From an uncultured Prevotella sp. (GTDB taxonomy: Bacteria; Bacteroidota; Bacteroidia; Bacteroidales; Bacteroidaceae): a DNA stretch of 36,118 nt. Each line of letters begins with the position of its first letter. The stretch's first letter is position 1. The stretch lies in NCBI GenBank assembly GCA_946624005.1, contig CAMORS010000021.1, positions 1-36,118 of the forward strand, read 5' to 3'. A model generated the notes under the pieces. The model searched no databases, was not told the origin of the DNA, and saw only the letters and a list, made by a program, of their open reading frames with translations. A program made the position numbers and the translations under genes. Below are positions 15,761-23,892 of this stretch, in pieces.

Positions 15761-17287
15761 TTATGCCACCTTCTCCAAGCGCTTCATCATGGCAAACATG
15801 AAGAGAGCTGAGAGGATGCAGAGCACAGCGAAGACGGCCCAGACGATCCAGAGCTTCAGACCGCCCCAGAGCAGACCGCCGACCATGACGAGCTGGTTGC
15901 CGATGGCTGTTGCGACGAACCATCCACCCATCATCATGCCCTTATACTTCGGGGGAGCCACCTTCGAGACGAAGGAGATGCCCATCGGAGAGAGGAGCAG
16001 TTCGCCGAATGTGAGAACAAGGTAGGTGACGATGAGCCAGTAGGGCGAAACGAACATGCCAGCCTCGCCAAGGGCTTTCTGCTCGTCGGGCGACGGCAGG
16101 TTGCGCGAACCGTACATCATCAGGCAGAAGGCGATAGCAGCCACAATCATACCGTAGGCAATCTTTCGCGGAGCAGAGGGCTCTTTACCCTTAGCGGCCA
16201 GCGAACCGAAGATAGCCATTGATACGGGTGTCAGGGCAACCACATAGAAGGGGTTGAACTGCTGGAAGATAGGAGCAGAGATTTCTACGCTGCCCGTAGC
16301 ACGATAATACTTGAAGACGAGGATGCCCAGGGCAGCCAGGATGACCAGTGCCGAGATGCCTTTGGCCTTGGCTGTCTTGCTCTGGAAGAGCGAGAAGAGG
16401 GCATAGACGATGAAGATGATCATCACCAGGTTGATGACGTCGAAGGGCATGGTGTGCACGCCTTCGGCCGACTTCTCGGTGAACTCGTTAGCGAAGTAGG
16501 TGAGCGACAGACCGTTCTGGTGGAAAGCCATCCAGAAGAATACGACGACGGCGAATACCAGACAGAGGGCGACGATGCGCTCCTTCGTCTCGGCCTTTGT
16601 CAGCTCGGGCTCGCTGGTTGCTGCAGCTGCATCTTTCTTAGCGTCCTTCTTACCACCCTCGGTGTGGCGGAAGGTAGAGCGGAAAGCGTAGTAGATGGCG
16701 ATGGAGAGGATGAGCGATGCGCAGGCCACAGCAAAAGCGAAGTGGTAAGCCTCGCCGTCCTGTGTGTAGCCGAGCGAAGTCTTGGCCCACTCGGAAATCT
16801 TGATGGCTGCCGTCGGAGCGAAGAGGGCACCGATGTTGATGGCCATGTAGAAGATGGAGAAACCGGCATCGCGCTTGTCGGCATACTTCGGATCGTCGTA
16901 GAGGTTGCCCACCATCACCTGGAGGTTGCCCTTGAACAGGCCCGTACCGAAGCTGATGAAGAAGAGGGCCGCTATCATGCAGCACAATGCCATCACACCG
17001 CCACCCAGGGGGATAGACAAGAAGAGATAGCCAAAGAACATGATGATGATACCCGCGGTGACCATCTTACCGAAGCCAAACTTGTCGGCCAGCACACCGC
17101 CGATAAGAGGCAAGAAATAGACCAGCATCAAGAACGAGCTGTAGATAACACCTGCCGTGCCAGGCGTCAAGCCGAAGTTGGCACGGAGAAACAATGCAAA
17201 CACGGCTATCATCGTGTAATAGCCGAAACGCTCACCGGTATTGGCCAGTGCGAGCGCGAATAGACCTTTGGGTTGTCCTTCGAACAT
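15761..17287 (-). CDS. POT/PTR-family proton-coupled peptide transporter
   Basis: A 508-residue multi-spanning membrane protein of the proton-dependent oligopeptide transporter family, which imports di- and tripeptides with protons across the inner membrane. The N-terminal family signature ERFGYYTMIAVFALFL (about 19-34) carries the ExxER-like proton-coupling region at the end of helix 1. The second signature is around FFISFGTGLFKGNLQVMVG with the conserved charged loop. About fourteen hydrophobic segments are visible. The cytoplasmic linker after residue 210 is Lys/Ala rich (GGKKDAKKDAAAAT). Its promoter is divergent from that of the truncated carB. It may feed amino acid nutrition; no peptidase is adjacent. 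Confidence 0.9.
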   Translation of the reverse strand: MFEGQPKGLFALALANTGERFGYYTMIAVFALFLRANFGLTPGTAGVIYSSFLMLVYFLPLIGGVLADKFGFGKMVTAGIIIMFFGYLFLSIPLGGGVMALCCMIAALFFISFGTGLFKGNLQVMVGNLYDDPKYADKRDAGFSIFYMAINIGALFAPTAAIKISEWAKTSLGYTQDGEAYHFAFAVACASLILSIAIYYAFRSTFRHTEGGKKDAKKDAAAATSEPELTKAETKERIVALCLVFAVVVFFWMAFHQNGLSLTYFANEFTEKSAEGVHTMPFDVINLVMIIFIVYALFSLFQSKTAKAKGISALVILAALGILVFKYYRATGSVEISAPIFQQFNPFYVVALTPVSMAIFGSLAAKGKEPSAPRKIAYGMIVAAIAFCLMMYGSRNLPSPDEQKALGEAGMFVSPYWLIVTYLVLTFGELLLSPMGISFVSKVAPPKYKGMMMGGWFVATAIGNQLVMVGGLLWGGLKLWIVWAVFAVLCILSALFMFAMMKRLEKVA

Positions 17288-17321
17288 AAGAATTTAAGTT
17301 TTTAATGAAATAGAATTGCCG

Positions 17322-17352
17322 CAAAGGTAGGTATTTTTTTTGAACCGCCAAA
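17322..17352 (-). promoter_or_regulatory. Bacteroidota-type promoter of the POT transporter
   Basis: On the minus strand, TTTG (17352-17349), a 19-base spacer, then TACCTTTG (17329-17322). The predicted leader is about 30 bases. Confidence 0.8.
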
Positions 17353-17380
17353 GAAAATTGTCAGAAAAATCGGCTTCGGC

Positions 17381-17411
17381 TTGTGAGATTACATAAATAT
17401 TCGTACCTTTG
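17381..17411 (+). promoter_or_regulatory. Bacteroidota-type promoter of the truncated carB
   Basis: TTG (17381-17383), a 20-base spacer, then TACCTTTG (17404-17411). The leader would be about 25 bases to the ATG at 17440. The truncated gene has therefore kept an apparently intact promoter. Confidence 0.75.
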
Positions 17412-17439
17412 CCTCCGTTACGCAAAAATATTCAGGATA

Positions 17440-18573
17440 ATGAAAAAACTAAACAAAGTTCTCGTCTTAGGGTCTGGAGCCCTAAAGATCGGTCAGGCTG
17501 GCGAGTTCGACTACTCCGGCTCGCAGGCTTTGAAAGCGTTGAGGGAGGAAGGCATCCGGAGCGTGTTGGTCAATCCGAATGTAGCCACCATCCAAACCAG
17601 TGAAGGTATTGCCGACAAGGTTTATTTCTTGCCCGTCAATACCTTTTTTGTAACCGAGATTATCAAGAAGGAGCGTCCCGACGGCATACTGTTGGCTTTT
17701 GGCGGACAGACGGCGCTGAACTGCGGTACGGAGCTGTACCAGAGCGGTGTGTTGGAAGCATACGGTGTGGAGGTGCTCGGCACGAGTGTCGAGGCCATCA
17801 TGAACACCGAAGACCGCGACCTCTTTGTAAAAGAGCTGAACAAGGTGGGGCTGAAGGTGCCCGTCTCGCAGGCTTGCGAAACGATGGAGGAGGCTCTCGT
17901 GACAGCGCGCCGAATCGGTTTCCCCGTGATGATACGTTCGGCCTATGCCCTAGGAGGTTTAGGAAGCGGCCATTGCTCAGACGAAGAAAGCTTCAGACAG
18001 ACAGCCGAGTCGGCCTTTACGTTTGCGCGGCAAATATTGGTCGAGGAGAGTCTGAAGGGTTGGAAGGAGATAGAGTTTGAGTGTATCAGAGACCGAAGCG
18101 ACCGATGCTTCACCGTTGCCTCGATGGAGAATTTCGACCCGTTAGGCATCCATACGGGCGAGAGTATCGTTGTCGCCCCGATCTGCTCGCTGAGCGAGGA
18201 GCAGGTGAATATGCTGCAAGACATCACCATCAAGTGTGTGAGACATCTCGATATCGTCGGCGAGTGCAACATACAGTTTGCCTTCAACGCCGAGACAAAC
18301 GATTATCGCATCATAGAAATCAACGCCCGTCTGAGCCGTTCGTCGGCCTTGGCATCGAAGGCGACAGGCTATCCGCTTGCCTTCGTAGCCGCGAAGATTG
18401 CTTTAGGCTACACGCTTGACCAGATAGGCGAACGGGGAACACCCAATTCTGCCTACTATGCTCCGCAGCTCGACTATCTGATCTGCAACCTTGCATCGGC
18501 CTTCATCGAAGCTTTCTGTGAAAAGTCGCTCGAAGAACTGAGCATCAAGTCGTGGCAGGAGTACAACAATTAG
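17440..18573 (+). pseudogene. carB: carB (carbamoyl-phosphate synthase large subunit) with large in-frame internal deletion
   Basis: The frame encodes 377 residues, while CarB is normally about 1070. Residues 1-349 are a well-preserved N-terminal CarB half: VLGSGALKIGQAGEFDYSGS, FGGQTALNCG, the ATP-grasp core IRSAYALGGLGSG, EESLKGWKEIEFE, HTGESIVVAP, and the metal-binding EINARLSRSSALASKATGYP. The text then jumps from QLDYLIC to LASAFIEAFCEKSLEELSIK, which matches the last ~27 residues of Bacteroidota CarB. About 690 residues are missing in between (oligomerization domain, second ATP-grasp domain, most of the allosteric domain), yet the frame and the normal stop are retained. The start is the ATG at 17440 (MKKLNKVLVLGSG), not an upstream in-frame ATG that would overlap the promoter. 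No carA is adjacent. It is most simply a deletion remnant, but it has a good promoter and no stop codons. An assembly collapse is also possible. Confidence 0.85.
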
Positions 18574-18587
18574 AAGCGCTTCATCAA

Positions 18588-20783
18588 TCAGAAGGGCAGT
18601 CCGACGGCAAAGTGGAACACGAAGTCGCGTGAGAGCCTTGGGTGGATGATGGCATAATGCTCTTCCTTTGTCTCGTAGGCAGGATTGATGGCCTTCATGC
18701 CCATGTCGAATCGCAAGACGAAATAGTCGAAGTTCAGACGTACTCCCAATCCGTAGGCCACGGCTATCTGCTTGTAGAACTCGTTCCATCGGAATTGTCC
18801 GCCAGGCTGTTCGTCATAGGCGCGGAGTGTCCAGATGTTGCCGGCATCGATGAAGAAGGCTCCGCGCAGTTTCCAGAACAGGTCGGTGCGATATTCGGCA
18901 TTGAGGTCGAGCTTCATGTCGCCCGTCTGGTTGATGAAGTCGATGGCTCCATTGGTACCGCGAAACTTTCCCGGTCCCAATCCTCTGACATTCCATCCAC
19001 GAACGGAATTGGCACCACCCGAGAAGTAACGCTTCTCGAAGGGCAACACGCGACTGTTGCCATAGGGATAGGCGATGCCGAAGCCTGCATGCACCACCAA
19101 CTCGTTGACAGGGCTGAACCGGTGGACGTGGGTGAAGTCGAAATCGGCCTTCGCATATTGAGCATAGGCAATGCCGAAGAGTGTGTATTGCCCATGATCA
19201 TTTTCTTTTTTGTTTAAGATTAGACTGGTGGCTTTCAGCAAGTTACCAGCCGTCTCCACGTTCAGCTTGTAGGCATTGCTCCCATGTGCGTGCGACATAG
19301 AGAAGCCTATCTTCATGATGAACAAATCTTCGTAGTTGTAGCGCAGGATGGCATTCCGGTTGGACACGCTGTCGAGGTAGTCGTGCTTGAACGTGGCCGA
19401 AATCCAAGGCATGTTGATGTAGTTCAGGTCGATGACGTCGACACGATAGTTGGTGTGTTTCGGCGTGTCGGTCCATCGGTATCGCCAGGCAGCGTTGAAC
19501 AACCGACGCTGGAACTCCGGTCGATTCTGTAGGTTGTAACTCACGCTGAGCTCGGAGGTTGCCGTGCTGCGACGGCGATAGTTCTTCGAGACGAAGGGCA
19601 GGATGAATCGCGGGAAGACGAGTTTCGACTCTAAGCTGTACTCTTCGTAGTCTTCGTTCTGATAGCCTTCCAAGCCCGTGATGGCTTCGAAAGCTCCACG
19701 CAGCTGAACGCTGAAGGTCTCTGCACCGCGGAAGAGGTTTCGGTTTTCGTACGTCAGCGAGGCTGCCGCTCCGAGGTTGCCCGCCGTGTTGGTTCCTTCT
19801 GGCTGGAAACTGAGGCTGTTGGGCTTGCCCGTCGACACCTGTACCTGGCAGTCGAGGAGGGAGGAGTGAGGAGAGAGGTACGGGAATTGCAAATCCCCTC
19901 CAACAGGAGTGAGAAGCGAAGAGTCGGTCACTTCAGTGAATTTCACGCCAGTATATCTGACGGCTGCCAGCCGCCCAAAGAGGTTGTAGGTCTTCTGTAA
20001 GTCGCTGCTGCTGTAGGGCTTACCCTCTTCAATGCGTGTATTCTCGCGCAGCACCTTCTCTCTGAGGTGTATCTTCCCGCCATCGCCGCTGACGAAGTTG
20101 ACGTGGCGTATCATATACAACGGATGGGGCGAAGCGGCCGAATCCTTGTGGACGAAATAAGGATGCAGGTGCATCGTCACGTCGAGAAGGCGCGAACCGT
20201 GCATGCTGTCGACGGAGAAGGTGATATAGTCCTTGTGAAACTTGTAGTAGCCTTGGTCGTTCAGAAGTTTCGTGATGCGCTTGCGCTCCTGGTCGAGCTG
20301 GTCGACAGAGAATCGCACCCCTTCCTTCAGCATCTGGTTGTCGGTCTGGTCGAGTTGTAGCAGTTGTGCGATGCGCTCGTCCTGAATATCGTAGTCGATG
20401 TTGCGGATGAAGTAGGGTTCGCCAGGATGCAACAGATAGCTGACGTCCACCTTGCGCCCTTTCAGGTGCGTCTGGCTTTCAACAGTGGCATCGAGATAGC
20501 CCATGTTCTGCATGGCGCTGGCCATATCAGCGCAAGTGCGCTGGGTGAGCAGCGAGTCGTAGACCACCTTCTTACGGCTGAACAGACTGCCGTGAGCCTG
20601 CTGCTTGACATACGGCTGCAGGCGAGAAGCATCGAGATCCTTTGTGTCGGCCATCACCCTGACGCGATGCAGCAGAAGTTCGTCGTCGGCCAACGTCTTG
20701 TCAGCGGCACACGAAACCATCATCAGCAACAGCAGCAAGGCTCCTGTTGCCGACAAGAGAAGTTTCGTGTAGCGTCGTTGCAT
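18588..20783 (-). CDS. tamL: TamL/BamA-superfamily outer-membrane lipoprotein
   Basis: 731 residues. The N-terminus is a lipoprotein signal with lipobox MVSC (Cys25), unusual for Omp85 proteins but typical of TamL, the lipidated TamA homologue of Bacteroidota. POTRA-like segments occupy about 30-310 (RVRVMADTKDLDASRLQPYV, GYLDATVESQTHLKGRKVDV, PYSSSDLQKTYNLFG). The C-terminal 400 residues are a 16-strand-type barrel with the Omp85 lid-lock region FSGGANSVRGWNVRGLGPG and a final strand ending in Phe. Omp85 members insert or move proteins and lipids at the outer membrane. It starts 7 bases after yggS; an in-frame ATG upstream at 20828 would overlap yggS and spoil the signal peptide. No tamB partner is in the window. 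Confidence 0.87.
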   Translation of the reverse strand: MQRRYTKLLLSATGALLLLLMMVSCAADKTLADDELLLHRVRVMADTKDLDASRLQPYVKQQAHGSLFSRKKVVYDSLLTQRTCADMASAMQNMGYLDATVESQTHLKGRKVDVSYLLHPGEPYFIRNIDYDIQDERIAQLLQLDQTDNQMLKEGVRFSVDQLDQERKRITKLLNDQGYYKFHKDYITFSVDSMHGSRLLDVTMHLHPYFVHKDSAASPHPLYMIRHVNFVSGDGGKIHLREKVLRENTRIEEGKPYSSSDLQKTYNLFGRLAAVRYTGVKFTEVTDSSLLTPVGGDLQFPYLSPHSSLLDCQVQVSTGKPNSLSFQPEGTNTAGNLGAAASLTYENRNLFRGAETFSVQLRGAFEAITGLEGYQNEDYEEYSLESKLVFPRFILPFVSKNYRRRSTATSELSVSYNLQNRPEFQRRLFNAAWRYRWTDTPKHTNYRVDVIDLNYINMPWISATFKHDYLDSVSNRNAILRYNYEDLFIMKIGFSMSHAHGSNAYKLNVETAGNLLKATSLILNKKENDHGQYTLFGIAYAQYAKADFDFTHVHRFSPVNELVVHAGFGIAYPYGNSRVLPFEKRYFSGGANSVRGWNVRGLGPGKFRGTNGAIDFINQTGDMKLDLNAEYRTDLFWKLRGAFFIDAGNIWTLRAYDEQPGGQFRWNEFYKQIAVAYGLGVRLNFDYFVLRFDMGMKAINPAYETKEEHYAIIHPRLSRDFVFHFAVGLPF

Positions 20784-20790
20784 AGGCTTG

Positions 20791-21462
20791 TCAATATTCG
20801 CGTTCGCCAAAGATGGTGGTTCCCACACGGACCATCGTCGAACGGCACTCCACGGCTATCCGGTAGTCGTGGCTCATGCCCCAACTGCGATGGCGGAAAT
20901 AGTCGGCATCGGCAAAATAGCGTGCCTTCACCTCATCGAAGAAGTCGGCTGCCGTGAGCATCTCACGACGGATCTGCTCCTTGTCGTCGACGTTGGAAGC
21001 CATCATCATCAGTCCGCAGATGCGCGCGCCCGTCATCTCGCGCCATTCGCCGCCTTCGAGCAGCTGGCGGCAGGCATCGAGCGAGAGTCCGTATTTCGTC
21101 TCCTCGGCAGCGATATGCAGCTCCAGGAGGACATCGGTTGTGCGACCGCATCTGAGCGACTGCTTGTTGATCTCGCGCAGCAGTTTCAACGAGTCGACGG
21201 CCTCAATCATTGAGATATAGGGCACGATATACTTCACCTTGTTGGTCTGCAGGTGTCCGATAAAGTGCCACTCGATGTCGGCAGGCAATTCAGTATGCTT
21301 CCGCTTGAGTTCCTGTTCGTGGCTCTCGCCGAAGATGCGCTGCCCCTCTTCGTAGGCGGCAAGGATCTTCTCGTTGGGATGATACTTGCTGATGGCTACG
21401 AGCTGTACGCCTTCGGGCAGATTGGCAAGCACCTCATGAAGGTTCTTCTTTACGTCTGTCAT
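20791..21462 (-). CDS. yggS: YggS/PROSC-family pyridoxal phosphate homeostasis protein
   Basis: A 223-residue single-domain alanine-racemase-like TIM barrel that binds pyridoxal 5'-phosphate and buffers its level, with no known catalytic activity. The PLP lysine is Lys26 in LVAISKYHPN. Other family landmarks are GESHEQEL, HFIGHLQTNKVKYI, LELHIAAEETKYGL, GLMMMASN and the C-terminal SWGMSHDYRIAVECRSTMVR with RVGTTIFGEREY. Length is typical. Its ATG overlaps the stop of the DUF4494 gene by 4 bases (ATGA), so translation is probably coupled. Confidence 0.9.
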   Translation of the reverse strand: MTDVKKNLHEVLANLPEGVQLVAISKYHPNEKILAAYEEGQRIFGESHEQELKRKHTELPADIEWHFIGHLQTNKVKYIVPYISMIEAVDSLKLLREINKQSLRCGRTTDVLLELHIAAEETKYGLSLDACRQLLEGGEWREMTGARICGLMMMASNVDDKEQIRREMLTAADFFDEVKARYFADADYFRHRSWGMSHDYRIAVECRSTMVRVGTTIFGEREY

Positions 21463-21965
21463 GCTTCTGCCTCCGGTTGCTGCTCGTATTCGGGTTTGTC
21501 GTCGATGTTCTTCTTCACGCTCTTCTCGTATTCGAAGACGTCCATCAGCTGCGTCTCGGCAATGGATGCGATGACGTAGTCGATCATCGTGCCGCCCATC
21601 ACCTCGCCGATGTTCTTCACGGCTGCGGGAAGGGTACCAGCCTGGACGAGGTAGTAGACATTAGAGCGCTTCTCTTTCTCGGTCTTTTCGTCGATGGTGA
21701 TAAACTGCAGCTTTGCCTTATACCAACGGTCGGCGCTCTCAGCGTCGCTGAAGAATATCTCCTTGTAGGTGGCCTTCTTGATGTCGGCAACGTCAAACTC
21801 GCCGCTGATATAGGCCGACATCTCTTCAGTGATGCGCCGCTCGGCTTCGGTGAAGCTCAGGGCATCTACCACATATTGTTCTGACACTTTCTTCTGCTGA
21901 CCATCTTCCATGGTCTTTTCATACTTGATCTTGGTTTCAAACCATTCGGCTGTTCTTGAACGCAT
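21459..21965 (-). CDS. DUF4494-family protein
   Basis: A 168-residue soluble protein that resembles the DUF4494 family, known to me only from Bacteroidota and without an assigned function. It begins MRSRTAEWFETKIKYEK, has a repeated alpha/beta pattern (QYVVDALSFTEAERRITEEM, then KAKLQFITIDEKTEKEKRSNV), and ends in an acidic, glutamine-rich tail. There is no signal peptide or membrane segment, so it is likely cytoplasmic. It lies between menA and yggS and overlaps yggS by 4 bases. Confidence 0.75.
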   Translation of the reverse strand: MRSRTAEWFETKIKYEKTMEDGQQKKVSEQYVVDALSFTEAERRITEEMSAYISGEFDVADIKKATYKEIFFSDAESADRWYKAKLQFITIDEKTEKEKRSNVYYLVQAGTLPAAVKNIGEVMGGTMIDYVIASIAETQLMDVFEYEKSVKKNIDDKPEYEQQPEAEA

Positions 21966-22020
21966 GATGTTTTATTTACTATTTTGTTGTACTATTTTCT
22001 GTTTTTATGGATGAGCGATA

Positions 22021-22974
22021 CTACCCTATCAACACGCCGAGACTGACGCATAGACCATACACAAACATGTTGCGGGCTGTCTCGCCAAGCACAGCGTTGA
22101 GCTCCGCCCCATGGTCGATGGCCACCATGTGGCGGTAGGCTTTGACATGCTGCGCCAGATAGACGAGGGGGAGTATGGCAGCATATAGATGACCGCTGAA
22201 GGCGAACACGATGCCCAACAGACAAGCCGCAAAGCCCAAAGCCAGATAGAAGCCCCGGCTCTTCTGTTTGCCAAGCCTCACACAGAGCGTCATCTTGCCT
22301 GCACGGCGGTCGTTGTCGATGTCGCGATAGTTGTTCACCACGAGCAGTCCGTCGATGACCAGACCGCAGGCAATGGAAGCGACAAACACCTCGACGGTCA
22401 ACGCATGCACGATAATATAGTAAGGTATGCAGACAGGCACGATTCCGAAAAACACCAGCACCAGCACATCGCCAAGGCCGTGATAGCTCAGGTGGGTGGT
22501 GTAGAGGAAACAGAAGACAACGCACAGCAGACCGACAACGATCATCTCCCATCCGCCATACCACACCAGTGGCAAGCCTATCAGACAGGCGACGGCTGTC
22601 GTCAACAGGATGGCGCGACGCATGCTGGCAGCACTCACCCACCCCATCGCACAGGCTCGCTTCGGACCGAGGCGGGTCTCGTCGTCGTTGCCGCGGACGA
22701 AGTCGAAATAGTCGTTGACAAAGTTGGCGTCAATCTGCATCACGAAGGCAAACAACAGACACAGCACAGCGGGAAGCCAGGCGAAAGGAAGTCCCGATGT
22801 CCGGCAGTCGCTGTAAGCCAGAGCCAGCGCTATCATCACGGGCACAGCAGCTCCCGACAGCGTCTTCGGACGGGCTGCCAGCAGCCATGCCTTCGCACGG
22901 GGAATGGTGGTCTCTCCCCTGTTCTGAGGGGCTGTATGATGCTGGTCTGAATCTATTCTGCTCGTAAAACTCAT
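22021..22974 (-). CDS. menA: 1,4-dihydroxy-2-naphthoate polyprenyltransferase
   Basis: A 317-residue UbiA-superfamily prenyltransferase that attaches the isoprenoid tail in menaquinone synthesis, in the inner membrane. The two Asp-rich motifs are NDYFDFVRGNDDETRLGPKR (from residue 87) and NNYRDIDNDRRAGKMTL (from 213). The second motif and its spacing are typical of MenA rather than of UbiA proper. Eight to nine hydrophobic segments are seen. The first ~28 residues are polar and may include extra sequence. It is the first gene of an apparent operon with DUF4494, yggS and tamL, behind a strong consensus promoter. Confidence 0.9.
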   Translation of the reverse strand: MSFTSRIDSDQHHTAPQNRGETTIPRAKAWLLAARPKTLSGAAVPVMIALALAYSDCRTSGLPFAWLPAVLCLLFAFVMQIDANFVNDYFDFVRGNDDETRLGPKRACAMGWVSAASMRRAILLTTAVACLIGLPLVWYGGWEMIVVGLLCVVFCFLYTTHLSYHGLGDVLVLVFFGIVPVCIPYYIIVHALTVEVFVASIACGLVIDGLLVVNNYRDIDNDRRAGKMTLCVRLGKQKSRGFYLALGFAACLLGIVFAFSGHLYAAILPLVYLAQHVKAYRHMVAIDHGAELNAVLGETARNMFVYGLCVSLGVLIG

Positions 22975-23016
22975 ATTCTATGTAGGTGACAGGAAACCTC
23001 TTTTTTAAAGCACGTG

Positions 23017-23048
23017 CAAAAGTAATGCTTTTGTTTGTATTGACCAAA
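23017..23048 (-). promoter_or_regulatory. Bacteroidota-type promoter of the menA operon
   Basis: On the minus strand, TTTG (23048-23045), a 20-base spacer, then TACTTTTG (23024-23017). It matches both consensus boxes, with a leader of about 40 bases to menA. Confidence 0.82.
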
Positions 23049-23175
23049 TCTTTTATCAAAATTCTCAACGTGCGAGCAATTATTTTCCCAATCCCGCTAT
23101 CCTGAAGCTTTTCCTCACGTCGATAGGCATAGCCGAGCGCGTGTCTAAAAACTGTTGAGTATTGATGTACCTGCC

Positions 23176-23263
23176 GTTGATGGTCTCTGATGTCGTCGTT
23201 GATGGTCTCTGACGCGGTCAGAGATAGTCTCTGGTGAGGTCAGAGATAGTCTCCGATGCCGTC
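23176..23263. repeat. Four 22-base tandem repeats with 11-base substructure
   Basis: Units start at 23176, 23198, 23220 and 23242. Each divides into 11-base halves ending GTCT and then CGTC or GGTC (for example GTTGATGGTCT and CTGATGTCGTC). The word orientation changes midway, producing TCTCTGAC-GCG-GTCAGAGA at 23206-23224. There are no unique spacers, so this is not a CRISPR array. Confidence 0.85.
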
Positions 23264-23309
23264 AATTTTTCTGTTTCAGTAAGTCAAAGATCGATTCTTA
23301 AATGCATTG

Positions 23310-23341
23310 CAAAGGTACGCACTATCTGCGACACCTCCAAA
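23310..23341 (-). promoter_or_regulatory. Orphan Bacteroidota-type promoter
   Basis: On the minus strand, TTTG (23341-23338), a 20-base spacer, then TACCTTTG (23317-23310). Transcription would run leftward through the 22-base repeats toward menA, about 335 bases away. No convincing open frame starts behind it. Confidence 0.65.
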
Positions 23342-23438
23342 TCGGAAGGCTCATGGTGTACAAAAATCTGTTAACGACAAGAATAAATTTTCACTCTCCC
23401 CGTAAACACGGCAGTTTTGGGGCTTTTCAACAAAAAAA

Positions 23439-23631
23439 CTACAAAACTACATTACTACATTACTACATTAAGCACTTTTCGAGGTGCAAAGAAGGGGCCA
23501 AATATAGTTTATTATTATATATTATATAATATAATATATTATATAATATATAATAATAAAAATCAACTCTGGCTATTTTTCGATTTTATGGAAACACCTT
23601 ATTGTAGTAATGTAGTAATGTAGAAATGTAG
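23439..23631. repeat. Outer inverted repeat of a nested palindrome
   Basis: The left arm is 23439-23472 and the right arm 23598-23631: 34 bases each, 30 of 34 complementary, with a perfect 21-bp core (23447-23467 with 23603-23623). The arms are themselves period-8 arrays (CTACATTA on the left, TAATGTAG on the right). Their midpoint is 23535, within one base of the centre of the inner palindrome. Confidence 0.88.
23508..23560. repeat. 53-base perfect AT-only palindrome
   Basis: Arms of 26 bases (23508-23533 and 23535-23560) are exactly complementary around a single centre base at 23534. Every base is A or T. It could extrude as a cruciform or fold as an RNA hairpin. Confidence 0.92.
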
Positions 23632-23863
23632 AAAAAATATGGGAAATACAAAATACAAGAATCAGCTAACCATTATCTAAACTACTAAAAATCAGCATGT
23701 TGACTCATAACATCGTTAATCATGTAATGCCTGACTGAACAATGAAGCACGCATAGGTGAAAGAATGTGGGCGAAAATTTGCGCTCACATCGAAAATCGT
23801 ACAAATGTTTTAAACATTGTTGAAATATGCACAGGAAATAGTGGCTTTTTGAAAGTTTCTTAC

Positions 23864-23871
23864 TACCTTTG
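23864..23871 (+). promoter_or_regulatory. Probable -7 box of the M15 peptidase gene
   Basis: TACCTTTG is placed 21 bases before the ATG. No TTTG sits at the usual 19-21 base distance upstream, so the promoter may be weak or regulated. A short palindrome AATGTTT-T-AAACATT lies upstream at 23805-23819. Confidence 0.55.
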
Positions 23872-23892
23872 TAGCCCAAAATTCATCGAAAA

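Larger units (their letters stand above)
22975..23892. other. 918-base region without a convincing gene
   Basis: This gap between divergent menA and the M15 peptidase gene holds the menA promoter, four 22-base tandem repeats (23176-23263), an unassigned minus-strand promoter (23310-23341), a nested palindrome (23439-23631), and the -7 box of the M15 gene. Open frames of up to 75 codons run through the palindrome but have low-complexity AT-rich coding and no family resemblance. Confidence 0.7.

Noticed and set aside
15594..15923. 110-codon extension of the single-module protein, including a YSFYSFY run
   Set aside because: It translates the period-9 array, the hairpin and part of the transporter gene; the signal peptide at 15593 defines the start.
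17383..17439. Upstream ATG for the truncated carB
   Set aside because: The extra 19 codons lie across the promoter -7 box and have no match to the CarB N-terminus.
22730..23068. 112-codon minus-strand frame overlapping the menA start
   Set aside because: Contains the menA promoter in its 5' part and overlaps menA in another frame.
23080..23130. 16-codon minus-strand frame (MPIDVRKSFRIAGLGK) behind the orphan promoter
   Set aside because: Too short to support by sequence alone; kept only as a possible peptide if the orphan transcript proves real.
23176..23263. CRISPR array
   Set aside because: The 22-base units are contiguous with no unique spacers, and no cas gene is near.
23302..23529. 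75-codon plus-strand frame across the AT palindrome
   Set aside because: Low-complexity translation of repeats, no promoter facing it, no recognisable family.
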